A DNA stretch of 64,000 nucleotides, taken from Symbiodinium natans (Eukaryota > Sar > Dinophyceae > Suessiales > Symbiodiniaceae). Numbering within the stretch: the first letter of the stretch is position 1; every line of letters begins with the position of its first letter. Shown piece by piece: positions 20,920 through 31,817 of the stretch. Both the position numbers and the translations under genes were made by a program. The notes under the pieces were generated by a model. It worked only from the letters and a program-made list of their open reading frames with translations. It did no database searches and was not told where the DNA came from. Where the stretch lies: NCBI GenBank assembly GCA_905221605.1, contig CAJNDS010000130.1, positions 60,001 to 124,000 on the forward strand, written 5' to 3'.

Positions 20920-23900
20920 CAAGCGGCTGGAGCTCGCAGACGATATCCCCGATCCGCACAGTCAGCTGGAGGTCACGGTAGCCGCCGGCTAGAGGATTGA
21001 AGTACCTGCGCGTTAGATGTGGGTTCAGGGCTTGCCGTAGAGTAGCATATACGGGGGTTTACGATATTAGGGGGTACCTTATGGGGGTCCTTTTTTTACG
21101 GGGATCCTACTATTTGGGGGTCTATATTGGGGGTCCCATATTTTCGTCAACCCCCATATGCTGAAGAGCACTGTCCATGGAGAGAGACATCGAGCGCGTC
21201 GCGCTATGCGATCCTTAAACCCTAAACCCTAAACCTTAAACCCTAAACCTAAACCCCGTCCGGGCGCCGGCAGGTCGAGGGAAAAATCGGAACCAGAAAA
21301 GCACTTGGAGGTTTAGGGGTAGTTAGGGTTGTAAGTACCCTAAGTAAGGTTACAAGTTTAGGGTTTAGGGTTTAATCGCTCACACTCGGACAAGCCAGGC
21401 GAGGCACACTGTTCAAGAGTCCTGATCGTGGCCCTGTAGCACATGTGGCTAAGACCAACCGGGTGATACTAGCATCAGCTCCAGCTTACTGTCATTGGTA
21501 CAATTGCTTGTGAAACTACCGTCCCATGATTTAGGGTTTAGGGTCTAGGGTTTAGGGTTTAAGTATAGCTACCCTACTCAGAACCCACCCATACCTACCC
21601 GTGCACCTCCAAGTGAACTCAAGTCCTGATACCTCATACAGCCCCCAAGCCCTCAAAAACAATCACAGAGCATCCTAATTCAGCTTCCAAGGCACCATGC
21701 TACTCATTTGAGGTTAGGGATTGGTGCAAAACAAAAAGTGCCTAGCAGCCTCACACCGCACTTCGCATTCAGGATCTAAACCCTAGACCCTAAACCCCAA
21801 AATTCTTGGGTTCTGGGCGCATGGTTTACAAGATCAAGGATCTGGAGATTCGACTTTGGGGTACCCCCAAACCTTTTTTCTCGCAATCAGCTCAGAATTG
21901 AAACAGCGCCTCATGTCATCGTAAAGGGCTCAAGACTGGAAGGTTCATAGGTGCTATAAGTACCCTACTTGTAAACCCACTTCTAAGTACCCCAGGAACC
22001 AAGTAGGGAATCGTCCGCTACAGGTGGCTGAGCATCCCGACCTAGCAGCATACGACAGGCGGGTGCTGCTGAGAGTTCTAAGGTTCTGCATGACACGCTG
22101 ATTTGCCCAGGACCCCCAAAACAAGCGACTCTCACAAGCAGACCCGCTACCTGTCGTTGAACTCGACAATCTGCAGATCCTTGTCCTGGCTGGCTCGTTT
22201 TTCAGCTAAGGAAACGATGCTTCCGGAGCTTCGCAAACTGCGCACGACTTTCTGCCAATCTCGTAAGTGAAGACACCACGCGCAACATATGGATCGCCAA
22301 GCGACCGGCCCCTTCCAGTAATATAGGAGCCTTAATAGTTAGAATAGGTTTTTTTTTGGGGGGGGGGTTGATTATAATTATAGTACATGGATACATATGA
22401 AAAGGGACCATAAGGGTATTTTGCACAAATATGCCGACCCCTATTGTAGGCATCTTCCGTAAAGAATGCACCCTCGGGGAGCTTGCTGGGCCCAGCCATG
22501 AGTGGAAAGAGGGAGTCGCGGGCACGCTTTGCGTGAAGAAACATGGGGGGTTGCTAAACGTAGGGTTATAGGTCCAGGGTTTAGGGTTTACGGTTTAGGG
22601 TTTAGGGTTTAGGGTTTAGGGTTTAGGGTTTAGGGTTTAGGGTTTGAGGTACCCTGAAGAAACACGAGGTTGCTAAAAGTAGGGTTGTAGGTACCCTGAG
22701 TAAATAAGGTTTTAGCCAGCAATAATGACAGTTACCCAGACTATATAACGACACTAACAGCTAGGCACTTCGTTTTCTACTCACAGTGGCGTCGGAACGA
22801 AACAGAAACGGCGCGGGGCACACGAAAGATCGTAGACTAGAGGAAAGAAAGTTACTGCTGGGGGGTCGTAGTCAGGGTTTAGGGTTTACGGTTTAGGGTT
22901 TAGGGTTTAGGGTTTAGGGTTTAGGGTTTCGGGTTTAGGGTTTAGGGTTTAGGGTTTAGGGTTTAGGGTTTAGGGTTTAGGGTTTAGGGTTTAGGGTTTA
23001 GGGTTTAGGGTTTAGGGTTTAGGGCTGAGAAGGTAGGGACCGTTTGGCTCCTGCTGCAAGGCCTTTGCCGGCCTCGTGGGTGGACCCTGAACCTCCTAAA
23101 CACTGTTAAAGGGGCCTTGGGCTTATGGTTTAGGGTTCAGGGTTTAGGGTTTAGGGCGCAAAGGTTGCAACAAAGCCAGGGCCACCTCGTGCATGAGCTG
23201 CAGCCCGTCGTACATGTCTTTCAAGCTTCCGTAAACGATGGTGTCCCGCACAACATCGGTCAACCGATGCCTCATCAGTCTTCCGAAGCACGAATCCCTA
23301 AACTTGGGATGCTACCCCTTGATCCCTATGAAGGACTGTTTGTATAAAGGGAACATCCCAACCCAACCCTGAACACAAGCGGGAGGCATGGGTCAAAAGC
23401 CCTAGACCGATGGAGGTCCCTAAGTCTGCACTTCCCAAGCTCTAAACCCCATGATGCCCTAAAAGCAACCAAAAAAAACATTTACTGTAGCAACATCATG
23501 CAAAATCAATACGCGAAAAGGATCTACTAGTATAGCAATATAGAAACATGTATCTATATGTAATTAAGAAGAAGAAGAACAAGAGGAGGAGTGTAATGAG
23601 AGGATACAATAACGGACTAACACAACGACAGCAATTAAAATGGGAGCAAAGTTCAGCCAAGCCGCCAGGAGACCTCACCGCTCGCGTCGCGGTACTTGAA
23701 CATCGCTTTCGCCTCACACCGGTCCTTTGACTTCAGCGGTGGCTTGCAGTTCTTCCCATGCGTCTTCGTCGCGATCTCATGCACCTCTCTCGGGCACGGA
23801 CATGCTCAGTTTAAGGTTTAGGGTTTAGGGTTTAGGGGTTTGGGGTTCAGGTTCGGGGGAGATGTAGAAGTGCCCATACGCCCTAAACCCCTCGGGCCGG

Positions 23901-24610
23901 AACCTTGTCGAAGAAGACGTCCTTCTGCTGACGGCAGCGGTCGATCAACTCATCCAGGTTGTTGACATAATTCTGGTAGTTCAGCTTCACCTTAAGAACA
24001 CACAAAACCTTATGCTTGCAGAGTTTGCAGGTTTATGGTCTAAGTTTTTGGGATTAGGGTCGCTAAGTAAACTGAACCCGAGGCCCACAGAAAAAATAAG
24101 GTCTCGTGTTCTTGAGGCACGCTGTAAGCAGTTCGTCCATTCCAGTCCGCCGGAAGTGCCTTCGCCATCTCAGGCGAGACCCTGTACTCGTCCATGAGGC
24201 GTGTGCCTGCAAGTCTCTTCCCTAAATCCTAAACCTTCAGCCCTGAACCCCGTTTAGGGTTTTAGGGTTGAGGGTTTAGGGTTTAGGGTTTTCGGGTAGC
24301 GACCATTTCTTCCGAAAATGAAGCTGAAGGGACCCTCAACCAAAGGTCCTCATGCCCTGAGCCTGCCTCCAACCTCAAAGGCCTCAGGCACCAACCGTTT
24401 GGGGTTTAGGGTTTAGGGTTTAGGGTTTAGGGTTTTGGGTTTTGGGTTTTGGGTTTTTTGGGGCTTAGGGCTAGGGATTTTTAGGTTTTGGGACTGGTTT
24501 AGGGCTTCGGGTTTAGGGCTTAGGGCTTTCTGGGGGCCAAGCCACTCAGTTCACGAAACTCCTCCAGCTTCGTCTCTCCGCCAACTTGCGCCAGGGCGTC
24601 CTCGTAGTCC
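20920..24610 (-). CDS. RelA/SpoT-like domain protein, copy 2 (seven exons)
   Basis: Exons in order: 24610-24546 (YEDALAQVGGETKLEEFREL), 24206-24160 (LMDEYRVSPEMAK), 23990-23904 (VKLNYQNYVNNLDELIDRC), 23784-23679 (PPLKSKDRCEAKAMFKYRD), 23270-23186 (HRLTDVVRDTIVYGSLKDMY), 22251-22151 (KVVRSLRSSGSIVSLAEKRA, then DLQIVEFNDR), 21005-20920 (YFNPLAGGYRDLQLTVRIG, then DIVCELQ). The order K-rich helix, L-T-D-V-V-R-D-T-I-V-Y, G-G-Y-R-D-L, C-E-L-Q parallels the RelA/SpoT synthetase core (a D-containing strand, a GYxSxH-like loop and ExQ), but the classical GYQSLH and QIRT residues are replaced, so alarmone synthesis cannot be assumed. Joins 24546/24206, 24160/23990, 23904/23784, 23186/22251 and 22151/21005 are phase-perfect; the join 23679/23270 is not resolved. 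The donor at 24159 is GC. Linker and ankyrin exons follow downstream. Confidence 0.8.
21050..21164. mobile_element. family D foldback element
   Basis: Ends TACGGGGGTTTACGA and TTTCGTCAACCCCCATA are inverted; the interior holds GGGGTACC, GGGGGTCC and ATCCTACTATTTGGGGG. It lies in the intron just upstream, in sense, of the exon 21005-20920. Confidence 0.65.
21300..22000. other. intron of the RelA/SpoT-like gene with family A fragments
   Basis: Fragments recalling family A at 21306-21360 (ACTTGGAGG..GTAAGTACCC), 21556-21635 (ending CACCTCCAAGT) and 21938-21990. Short TTTAGGG runs at 21356-21373 and 21531-21562. No exon recognised. Confidence 0.45.
22577..23027. repeat. two long telomere-like arrays
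   Basis: TTTAGGG units at 22577-22647 and 22874-23027 (about 21 units), in the intron between exons 23186 and 22251. Between them lies TAGGGTTGTAGGTACCC, which recurs near 22560 and resembles family A interior sequence. Confidence 0.95.
23303..23367. mobile_element. family C foldback element (short)
   Basis: AACTTGGGATGCTACCCCTT and AAGGGAACATCCCAA are inverted ends of a 65-bp copy. It sits about 30 bp upstream, in sense, of the exon 23270-23186. Confidence 0.55.
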
Positions 24611-24637
24611 CTCAGCAGACCGACCCCGTGCGCAATT

Positions 24638-24840
24638 AAGAGAAAAAAAATATATATATATATATATATATGTAACAATAATAACAAGAACAAGAACAAG
24701 CACAAGAACAAGAACAATAACAAGAATAATACTAATAAAAATAACAACCATACTAACAATAATAAGAACAATAATAGTAGTATTAACAGTAGTAAGAAGA
24801 AGAAGAATGAGAATGAGAATGATAATAACAATAGTAGTAA
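24638..24840. repeat. AT tract and AAC/AAG/AAT triplet repeat
   Basis: AT tract at 24650-24671 followed by about 160 bp of ACAAGA, AATAAC and AGTAGT words in register. It starts about 30 bp upstream of the exon at 24610. Frames through it are low complexity. Confidence 0.85.
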
Positions 24841-24954
24841 TGGTGGCATAACATTGCGAGAAAAATGTTCTTAAGTTAGAGTTATTCTAATGTTTTATCT
24901 TAAAACCATGTTTTACTTCACTTATGAGGGAACGCGCACTTGGGGCGCAAACTG

Positions 24955-25255
24955 AAAAACAGAGAGTCAGACAGTCAGACGGACAGACAGCCAGACGATC
25001 AGGCGATCAGACGGCCAGACACGCAGATGGTCAGACGGTCACACTCAGACGGTCAGGGCACTCCCAGATCTACTTCGTCCCAGCGATAAATGTGAAAAGC
25101 GTCTGCGTGTCTAAACCCTAAACCCTAAACCCTAAACCCTAAACCCTAAACCTGAATGTCTGCGTGTATTCCAAGCGTCTGCGTGTCTCAGTGGCTGATG
25201 CTCCGACTGAGTTTTCTGGGCGTCTGAGGTCTGTCTGACGGTCTGACTCACTGAC
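24955..25255. repeat. CAGACGGT-type minisatellite with an inverted counterpart
   Basis: The left arm (24960-25060) has many CAGACGGTCAGA-like units; the right arm (25158-25255) has the reverse complement (GTCTGCGTGTCT, CTGACGGTCTGA). Between them is a CCCTAAA run (25108-25152). The whole could fold back on itself. Confidence 0.65.
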
Positions 25256-25261
25256 AGTTGG

Positions 25262-25382
25262 ATTATTTCTAAGACCCTGAATGGTATACTGTTGTAGTAT
25301 TCTTGTACTATACTATATATCATTATTTCTAAGACCCTGAATGTTATACTGTTGTCGTATTCTTGTACTATACTATATATCA
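25262..25382. repeat. 60-bp tandem duplication
   Basis: ATTATTTCTAAGACCCTGAA through CTATACTATATATCA occurs twice in direct tandem with two or three differences. No coding potential. Confidence 0.85.
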
Positions 25383-25596
25383 ACAAGCCACCCAACAAGA
25401 TTCAAATCAAGGCTCAGGGCTGATTCTCTCTTTGGCGAACTTAGCGCTTTAGGGGTTTGTGGGTTTAGGGTGTTGGTTTTTGCCCTTTGGGGTTCAGGGT
25501 TTTTTGGGGTTTTAGGGTTTTGGGGTTGTTTTAGGGTTTAGGGTTACCCTAAACCCTAAACCCTAAACCCTAAACCCTAAACCCTAAACCCTCCAC

Positions 25597-25681
25597 CCAA
25601 GTCCAGAAGCCAGCCAAGGAGCTGCGGCTTCTTCTTGCCTTCCAGCATTTCTTGGTGGGGCGGGATCCGCCCTTCCTTCGC
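25597..25681 (-). CDS. candidate exon, unidentified
   Basis: AG acceptor (25683-25682) then 28 codons reading AKEGRIPPHQEMLEGKKKPQ and LLGWLLDL, ending at a GT donor (GTGGAG). The frame is also open upstream (PLNFYVPQ). Conserved-looking, but no family recognised. It lies 1 kb upstream, in sense, of the RelA/SpoT-like copy 2 exons. A CCCTAAA run (25548-25592) begins at its donor. Confidence 0.5.
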
Positions 25682-26094
25682 CTGCGGGACGTAGAAGTTG
25701 AGGGGCTTGGCGATGTTCAGAGGTTGGGATTTAAGGGCTAAGGCAGCCGCGAGGTTAGCCTTAAAGAAAGTGAGATGTGGCACTTCAGGACAAAACCGGC
25801 GGTAGTGTCTAAAGGGTGCACTACCTTCTGGGGGACCTCCTGATGGGCACATGCCGAGTTGCTACTAAGAACCAGCCAGTTATTGTTATAGCCTTGCGAT
25901 GCTGATATTTACAAGAGAGTGCTATTGCATGGAAATTTTCAAGGGCTTCTTGTGATATTGTAATATTGTACGGGCATTGTACTGTTGCAAGGTTATGCTA
26001 GTGTATTGCACAGAATAATCTGGCCTGTTGCAAAAGACTCGTCACGGACCAGAGCTGCATCAACTGGACGAGGCTTTTGCAAATTCACATTAAT

Positions 26095-26290
26095 ATAAAG
26101 AATGCAACTACATAATACCATGCGAATGCAAGACAACTACATAATATCACAATAAAGTGTAAGTCAACTACATAATATCATAATGATGGAAGACAACTAC
26201 ATGATAGCATAATAAATGTTCCACAGCTACATAACGTCGGAGTCATGTGAAGCAACTGCAGAACATCAGAATAAAGTCATGCGATGATAC
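26095..26290. repeat. minisatellite of about 38 bp (CAACTACATAATA)
   Basis: CAACTACATAATATCA with spacers of AATAAAGT or GATGGAAG type recurs about five times. Not coding. Confidence 0.75.
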
Positions 26291-26520
26291 AAGAATAACG
26301 CGCTATGACCTCGGGAGGGGGGGGGGGTGTTCTATGCCTCCCTACACGGGCCTTTCAGGGGCCTTGCAGTTGAACCTACGCTGCATCTTACTTCTTACCC
26401 CCAACTTCCTGCACGGGGCGCCCTGTGCCCTAAAAGGTCAAAGCTCTAAACACGGAACCCTAAACCCTAAACCCTAAACCCTAAACCCTGCAGGTCCTTC
26501 TCCGGCTCGGCTGGTGGCAC

Positions 26521-29500
26521 CTCAAGAAGGTGGGAGATCCGTCTCTCCAGTCGAGCCTCCACCTCCCGAAGCGCAGAGGGTTGGTTCAGGCTTTGAGGGA
26601 CATTTTTTTGTTCGCCCGTGGTCTGGGGTTGGATCAGGAGATTGGGGATTTTGGGCTCAACTGTAGGATTTGAGAGTTCATAGTTAGGCGCTCGGGAGTT
26701 ACACAGTTACTCAAATTTTCAGGGGTTTCCTCAAGCCCTAACTATCCTTCACCCGAGCCCTTGGGTAATTAGAGGTAGGGTTACAAGTACCCAAAAAGGC
26801 TTTTGCAACCCTACTTGTAACTATGCATGAACCTCCAAAGTAGCCCTAAACCCTAAACCCTAAACCTTAAACCCTAAACCCTAAACCCTAAAGGGGCCGC
26901 CTTCGCGTCGGAGGCCCGCGCCAGCTGCGTGACCTTCTCCTCCAAGTCCCGGAGGTCGCGTGCCACCACCAAGGCCTACTTAAAGGGTTTAGGGTTTAGG
27001 GTTTAGGGTTTGGGGTTTGGGGTTTGGGGTTTGGGGTTTGGGGTTTGGGGTTTGGGGTTTGGGGTTTGGGGTTTGGGGTTTGGGGTTTGGGGTTTGGGGT
27101 TTGGGGTTTGGGGTTTGGGGTTTGGGGTTTGGGGTTTGGGGTGTGGGGTTTGGGGTTTGGGGTTTGGGGTTTGGGGTTTGGGGTTTGGGGTTTGGGGTTT
27201 GGGGTGTGGGGTTTGGGGTTTGGGGTTTGGGGTTTGGGGTTTGGGGTGTGGGGTTTGGGGTTTGGGGTTTGGGGTTTGGGGTTTGGGGTTTGGGGTTTGG
27301 GGTTTGGGGTTTGGGGTTTGGGGTTTGGGGTTTGGGGTTTGGGGCGGGGTTCAGGGGTTTACTTGGAGGTTCATGGATAGTTGCAAGTAGGGTTATATGC
27401 AGGGTAACTATACATACAGCCGGTTCTATCCTTTTTTAGGGTCATAGCCATACTTATAACTACCCCATGAACCTTCAAGTACAGCCACTTCGTAGCCCCT
27501 TGGGGCTAGTGCCCCGTCGAAGTCACCAGAACCAAGCGTAAATTGAATTATGCGAGCCTTATTTATATGAGGTACTCCAAAGGTAAGAAACCGATCCGCG
27601 CAATGGAAAGATGGGATTCGCACCCTGACACACGGATCCGTGCACAGCTGGAGTCGCGCACTGGACGGCGGATTTGCGCAGGATTCGCACACTGATGCAG
27701 CGGATTCGCGCAATGACCGAAATTTGCACACCGGCGCAGCAGCTTGGCGCAAAGGATGCACACACTGACACGGCGGATTCACGCATCCCACACTACGCGC
27801 ACACTGGCAGGATTCTCGAAAGGAGCATTTGTGCACTGATGTGACGGATACGCGCACAACCCGCCCACCTGCCCGGCAGGGCTTTCGAACTTCAGCCCCC
27901 TAACACAAAAACACTACACACCACACCACACCCTAGAGCCTAAAAGCCGAAAGCCTTTTTAAATACAACCCAAAAGCCCTAACGACCTGATTATGCCATA
28001 GAGGGATTGATCCAAATGTCGCCACACTCCCTGGCAGGAACTTGACGCAATCCGGTTGCCTTCTGAACCGAGCCCAGTTCGGCCCACAAGCAAAAAACTC
28101 AGGCTTGAGGATGGGCCCTAAACCCTAAACCCTAAACCCTTCTTACGGCCAGGACTGCTGCACTGCCTGCCTGGGACGAACTATGCCGTTCAAGAGCGGG
28201 CAACGCGGACTCTGCCGGCGCTGATCACTCCGGCAGCGCGTCGAGGAAAGCATCGGGCATCAGCTGAATACTGGTAACAAACCCATAAGTGCCCTAAACC
28301 CTAAACCCTAAACCCTAAACCCTAAACCCTAAACCCTAAACCCGGAGTCACGAAACCTGATGCATCTCAAACCTTTTTGAACAGAGGACTGTGGGGGCTT
28401 GGCGGGCAAGCCTAAATCCGAGCCGGGAACACCCCTAGTACCCTGAGGCCCGAAACCCTTGAGCTCCTAAACCCCTACACCCAAAGGCCCGAAATCCCCC
28501 GCCCCAAACCCTAAACCCTAAACCCCAAACCCCGAACCTAATTGACACAGCCCTAAACCCTAAACCCTCAACCCTAAACCCCAAACCCCAAACCCCAAAC
28601 CCCAAACCCCAAACCCTAAACCCTAAACCCCAAACCCAAAACCCCAAACCCTAAACCCTAAACCCCAAACCCTAAACCCTCAACCCCAACTCCCAGGCCT
28701 TTGGATCGAAGCTCCGCGTCAGCTCCGTGACGTGGGCCACCTGCTGAGGTTTTTGTTGGGGCTGCTGTTGGGGTTTAGGGTTTAGGGTTTAGGAGGGTTG
28801 AGGGTTTAGGGTTTAGGGTTTGGGGTTTAGGGTTTAGGGTTTAGGGTTTAGGATTTAGGGTCTAGGGTTTAGGGTTTAGCGTTTAGGGTTCAGGGTTTAG
28901 GGTTTAACTTGGAGGCTCAGGGGTACTTCAAGTAGGATGATAAGCAACCCCGCTTATAACTGCCCATGAACCCTCACGTAGGGGCTTAGAGTCCCACTCT
29001 AAACTCTACACCGTCTTTGGACTATGCTTCAAACGACACGTGCCCTAAGCTCCGTACCCAAGAGGCCCCATAAGCCTTATCCCTAAACCCCACAAAACCG
29101 GACGACACCCCTAGCACCCCCAACCGCACTACCCAAACCCTCATTCCTCAGTCCCCCGACCCGAAACCGCACAGACACCTAGTCTGGATGGAAGCCTTGT
29201 TCTTGCTGAGTCACCCTCAGTCCTACAGCCTTCACCGCATGCCAGAAGCCCGGGATCCCACACCCCCAAAACCTTCAATACCAAACCCCAGAACCCTGGA
29301 CCCATCAACCTCTACCCCCACATCCCAATCACCCTCATACCTTCACACCCCAACAAAAAAACGCCAAACCCCCATGCAACCCCCAAAAACCCAAACCTGT
29401 TAGCCCCACAGTCCACCCACCCATGGTTTAGGGTTTAGGGTTTAGGGTTTTGGGTTTTGGGTTTTGGGTTTTGGGTTAAAAAAAATCAACAACATCCTTA

Positions 29501-31535
29501 AACCGCTTCACCCGCGTTCTAAAGCGTTGAAGCACCTGCGAAAAGTCTCAGAACTCCGAAACCATGCCCAAGACCTTCCAGCCCTTAAACCTTCAAACCC
29601 AAGAGGCGCTTTTTTCGACAACCTAAAGCCCTATACCTAAGCCCTGACACCCCCCAGACCTTCACTCCAGAAGACATTAAACAACGCGAACACCCCTGAA
29701 TCCTTAAGCCTCAACACAAAAAGAATCAACCCCAACCTCCTTTGCAGCTGGGACTCATTTTGCATCCACCCTCAAACCCTTTTCTCCATCTGTGGGGACT
29801 CCCTCAAACCCTCAAACCCCCGAAACCCTGAAACCCTGAACCACAAACCACAACCCCTAAACCCTAAACCCCTAAACCCCCAAACCCCTAAACCCTAAAA
29901 CCCCTAAAACCCCGAAACCCCTAAATGCTAAACCCCTAAACCCGTAAACCCTAAAACCCCTCAAACCCCTAAAACCACGAAACCCTGAACCCTTAAGCCT
30001 GCTTCTCCAACTCCTGGAGTCGGCTGGCCCCTTCGGCCTGCGTATTGGAGATTCAGGGTTCCAGGAGTCTGCAGGGGGCGTATCATGGGTTGGAGGGTTT
30101 CGGCTTTAGGGTTTAGGGTTTAGGGTTTAGGGTTTAGGGGTTTAGGGGTTTAGGGTTTAGGGTTTAGGGTTTAGGGTTTAGGGTTTAGGGTTTAGGGTTT
30201 AGGGTTTAGGGTTTAAGGCTTAGGGCTTAGGGCTTAGGGCTTAGGGTTTCGGGTTTGGAATGAGGAGGTAGAAGGAGGGACCCCCTAGAAGGGACCCTGA
30301 ATCTTATTCCCCTATAGAACCCCTACAGCCCCGGGGATGCAAGGTGTAGGGTTTGGAGGGTTCGCGATGGTTCGGGTTTTGGGGTTTTCGGTTTTAGGGT
30401 TTACAGGTCTCGGGTGTAAGAGGGTTTTGGGTTTAGGGACCACGAGCCAAAGCCAGAGCCGGTCAGAGCCAGAGCCGAGCCAAACCAAAATTCACACTTC
30501 GAACATGTCCGAAGTGTGAATTTTGGGTTTAGGTTTCTTGGGTTAAGGTTTCGTGGGTTTTGAGTTATAGGGTTGTAGGGGTTCGGGTTCAAGCAATACT
30601 TGGGTCATTTGGGCCACTGGGTTGGACTGGGCACGCTTCAGACACGCGGGACACGTGGAACGTGTAGGATGCTTGGCACACTCGGCACCTTTGGGTCACT
30701 TGGACTGACTTGGAACAGCCAGTGGGTACTCCCTCTGTGGAGTAGACCCTGGAAAAATGTATACTTTCTAGGTACAAGTAGCTCTGATAGGAACCCAGAA
30801 CCCAAAAAACGCATTAAAGTATAGTACTCCAAAACCCAGGTACTTGAGACCCTTGGGATGCTTGGGTCGTTTGGGTCGTTTGGGCCACTTGGGTAACTTG
30901 GGACGCTTGGGACACTTGGGTCATGGCTATAAGGATGCCCTGTTGCTGTAAGATGCTTTGCGAAGGACATTTGAGGCTCCCAACAGAAAACTAAGATTTT
31001 GCTGTGGGGGGGGGGGGGGGGGGCGTCTTTGGCTGGATGGCTTTCATGTGTCTTCTCGACTCCGGATTGTCAAGGCTACGTTGCGACCCGTTGCTGAGAA
31101 AGATGTCTGGGCCTGCGGCATGAAGTGGCCTCAGGCTCGGGGCCTTTAAGAATGTTGCAGAGTGGAAACCTTCGGGTTCAGGAAAATCAAAAGTGTTTTC
31201 TGTCCGCCACGGTCTCCCTGAGGTTCGATGGCACCCGCCTACCCCAACAGAGGTGAGAGGGGTGGCGGGCGGGACTACTTGGAGGTTCATGGGTAGTTAC
31301 AAGTAAGGTTATAAGTAGGGTGATTAGACTTATCACCTTACTTAGGTTTCTTATAACCCTGCTTCTACCTGCCCATGAACCTCCAGGTAGGGTTTGGGGA
31401 TTAGGGATCTTTCCCCTCCCGTTTACACGAGCTGTCGGCGACTATTGGCGACTTCCAAGCTCACAGCATCCTAAAACCCCGGGCCTCCTTCAGCTTCTCT
31501 TCTAGCAACCTTACTCTTTCCGCCAGCTGAGGCTC
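26521..31535 (-). CDS. short phase-0 coiled-coil exons
   Basis: Exons in order: 31535-31485 (PQLAERVRLLEEKLKE), 30037-30003 (AEGASRLQELEK), 28740-28699 (VAHVTELTRSFDPK), 26975-26901 (LVVARDLRDLEEKVTQLARA), 26562-26521 (VEARLERRISHLLE). Four of the five are multiples of three and phase 0 at both ends (51, 42, 75, 42 nt); donors at 31484, 30002, 28698 and 26900 are GC. Peptides show heptad spacing of Leu/Val with many charges, typical of a coiled coil. VTELTRSFDPK and VTQLARASDAK in two exons look like duplicates. Same strand and upstream of RelA/SpoT-like copy 2, so it may be the N-terminal stalk of that protein or a separate gene. Confidence 0.55.
27009..27344. repeat. TTTGGGG heptamer array, 48 units
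   Basis: Forty-eight consecutive TTTGGGG units, preceded by three TTTAGGG. Three units are TGTGGGG (about 27142, 27204, 27247). The six long open frames across it are artefacts of a 7-bp unit without stops. Each unit supplies a run of four G, so the strand could form G-quadruplexes. Confidence 0.97.
27361..27480. mobile_element. family A foldback element
   Basis: Begins ACTTGGAGGTTCATGG and ends CCATGAACCTTCAAGT, inverted; the interior has AAGTAGGGTTA..TAACTATA and ACTTATAACTACC arms. 120 bp, no coding capacity. Confidence 0.75.
27585..27860. repeat. minisatellite of about 27 bp (GGATTCGCGCA)
   Basis: GCACACTGACACGGC and GGATTCGCGCA words alternate with drift over 275 bp, GC-richer than the flanks. 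Minus-strand frames across it (Arg/Ala/Cys-rich) are repeat-derived. Confidence 0.7.
28430..28690. repeat. mixed CCCTAAA / CCCCAAA arrays
   Basis: Telomere-like units with CCCCAAA variants (equivalent to TTTGGGG on the other strand) at 28501-28540 and 28556-28690. A pure CCCTAAA run is at 28292-28341. Confidence 0.9.
28770..28905. repeat. interstitial telomere-like array (TTTAGGG)
   Basis: About seventeen units with several single-base variants. It directly abuts the family A element at 28907. Confidence 0.9.
28907..28980. mobile_element. family A foldback element (short)
   Basis: ACTTGGAGGCTCAGGGG to CCCATGAACCCTCACGT, 74 bp. It lies at the edge of the preceding TTTAGGG array. Confidence 0.65.
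29000..29990. other. C/A-rich stretch, no gene recognised
   Basis: Compositionally skewed (few G on the plus strand) with degraded CCCTAAA-like words throughout, and purer CCCCTAAA runs at 29851-29990. A 71-codon plus-strand frame near 29188-29403 is Pro/Thr-rich and has no motif. Confidence 0.5.
30105..30250. repeat. interstitial telomere-like array (TTTAGGG, then CTTAGGG)
   Basis: About twenty units; the last four are CTTAGGG. Lies in the intron between exons 31485 and 30037. Confidence 0.95.
30485..30526. other. perfect 17-bp stem, 8-nt loop hairpin
   Basis: CCAAAATTCACACTTCG (30485-30501) is exactly reverse-complementary to 30510-30526, with loop AACATGTC. It is not followed by a T-run. 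It could be a MITE remnant, a structured RNA element or cruciform DNA. Confidence 0.7.
30598..30930. repeat. 10-bp minisatellite (CACTTGGG) around a unique insert
   Basis: ACTTGGGTCR-type 10-bp units fill 30598-30718 and 30838-30925. Between them is a segment with inverted ends GGGTACTCC and GGAGTACTATA, perhaps a small element inserted into the minisatellite. Confidence 0.6.
31277..31388. mobile_element. family A foldback element
   Basis: ACTTGGAGGTTCATGGG at the left, CCCATGAACCTCCAGGT at the right; the interior arms GTAAGGTTATAAGTAGGG and CTTATAACCCTGCTTC are also complementary. One of the most complete copies (112 bp). Confidence 0.8.
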
Positions 31536-31817
31536 CTGAAACAAAAGGTGCGGGCTAGGACTTGCAAAGTCTAGGCTAGTAGGGTAGGGGTGCTGGGGTT
31601 TGGTCTTTGAGCTTAGGGTTTGGGGTTGGCCTAGATAAGACTGCGAGAATGCGAATGCCGCGAGTATTTCACGGCACCCCATCAGGATGTTCACTTGCAA
31701 CGGGCCTTCAAAGGGAGGCCAGGTACGAGACAAGCTCGATGCAGCAGCCGTTGCTGGTTCTATGGTTGAAACGGTCCAAGTGGAGGTGTTCAACAGTCAT
31801 CACTCGATTAATTACAC

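Noticed and set aside
27010-27439. Three overlapping frames encoding Gly-Phe-Gly-Val-Trp repeats
   Set aside because: A 7-bp unit without stops opens all three frames and yields the same 7-residue peptide in each; this is the TTTGGGG array, not a gene.
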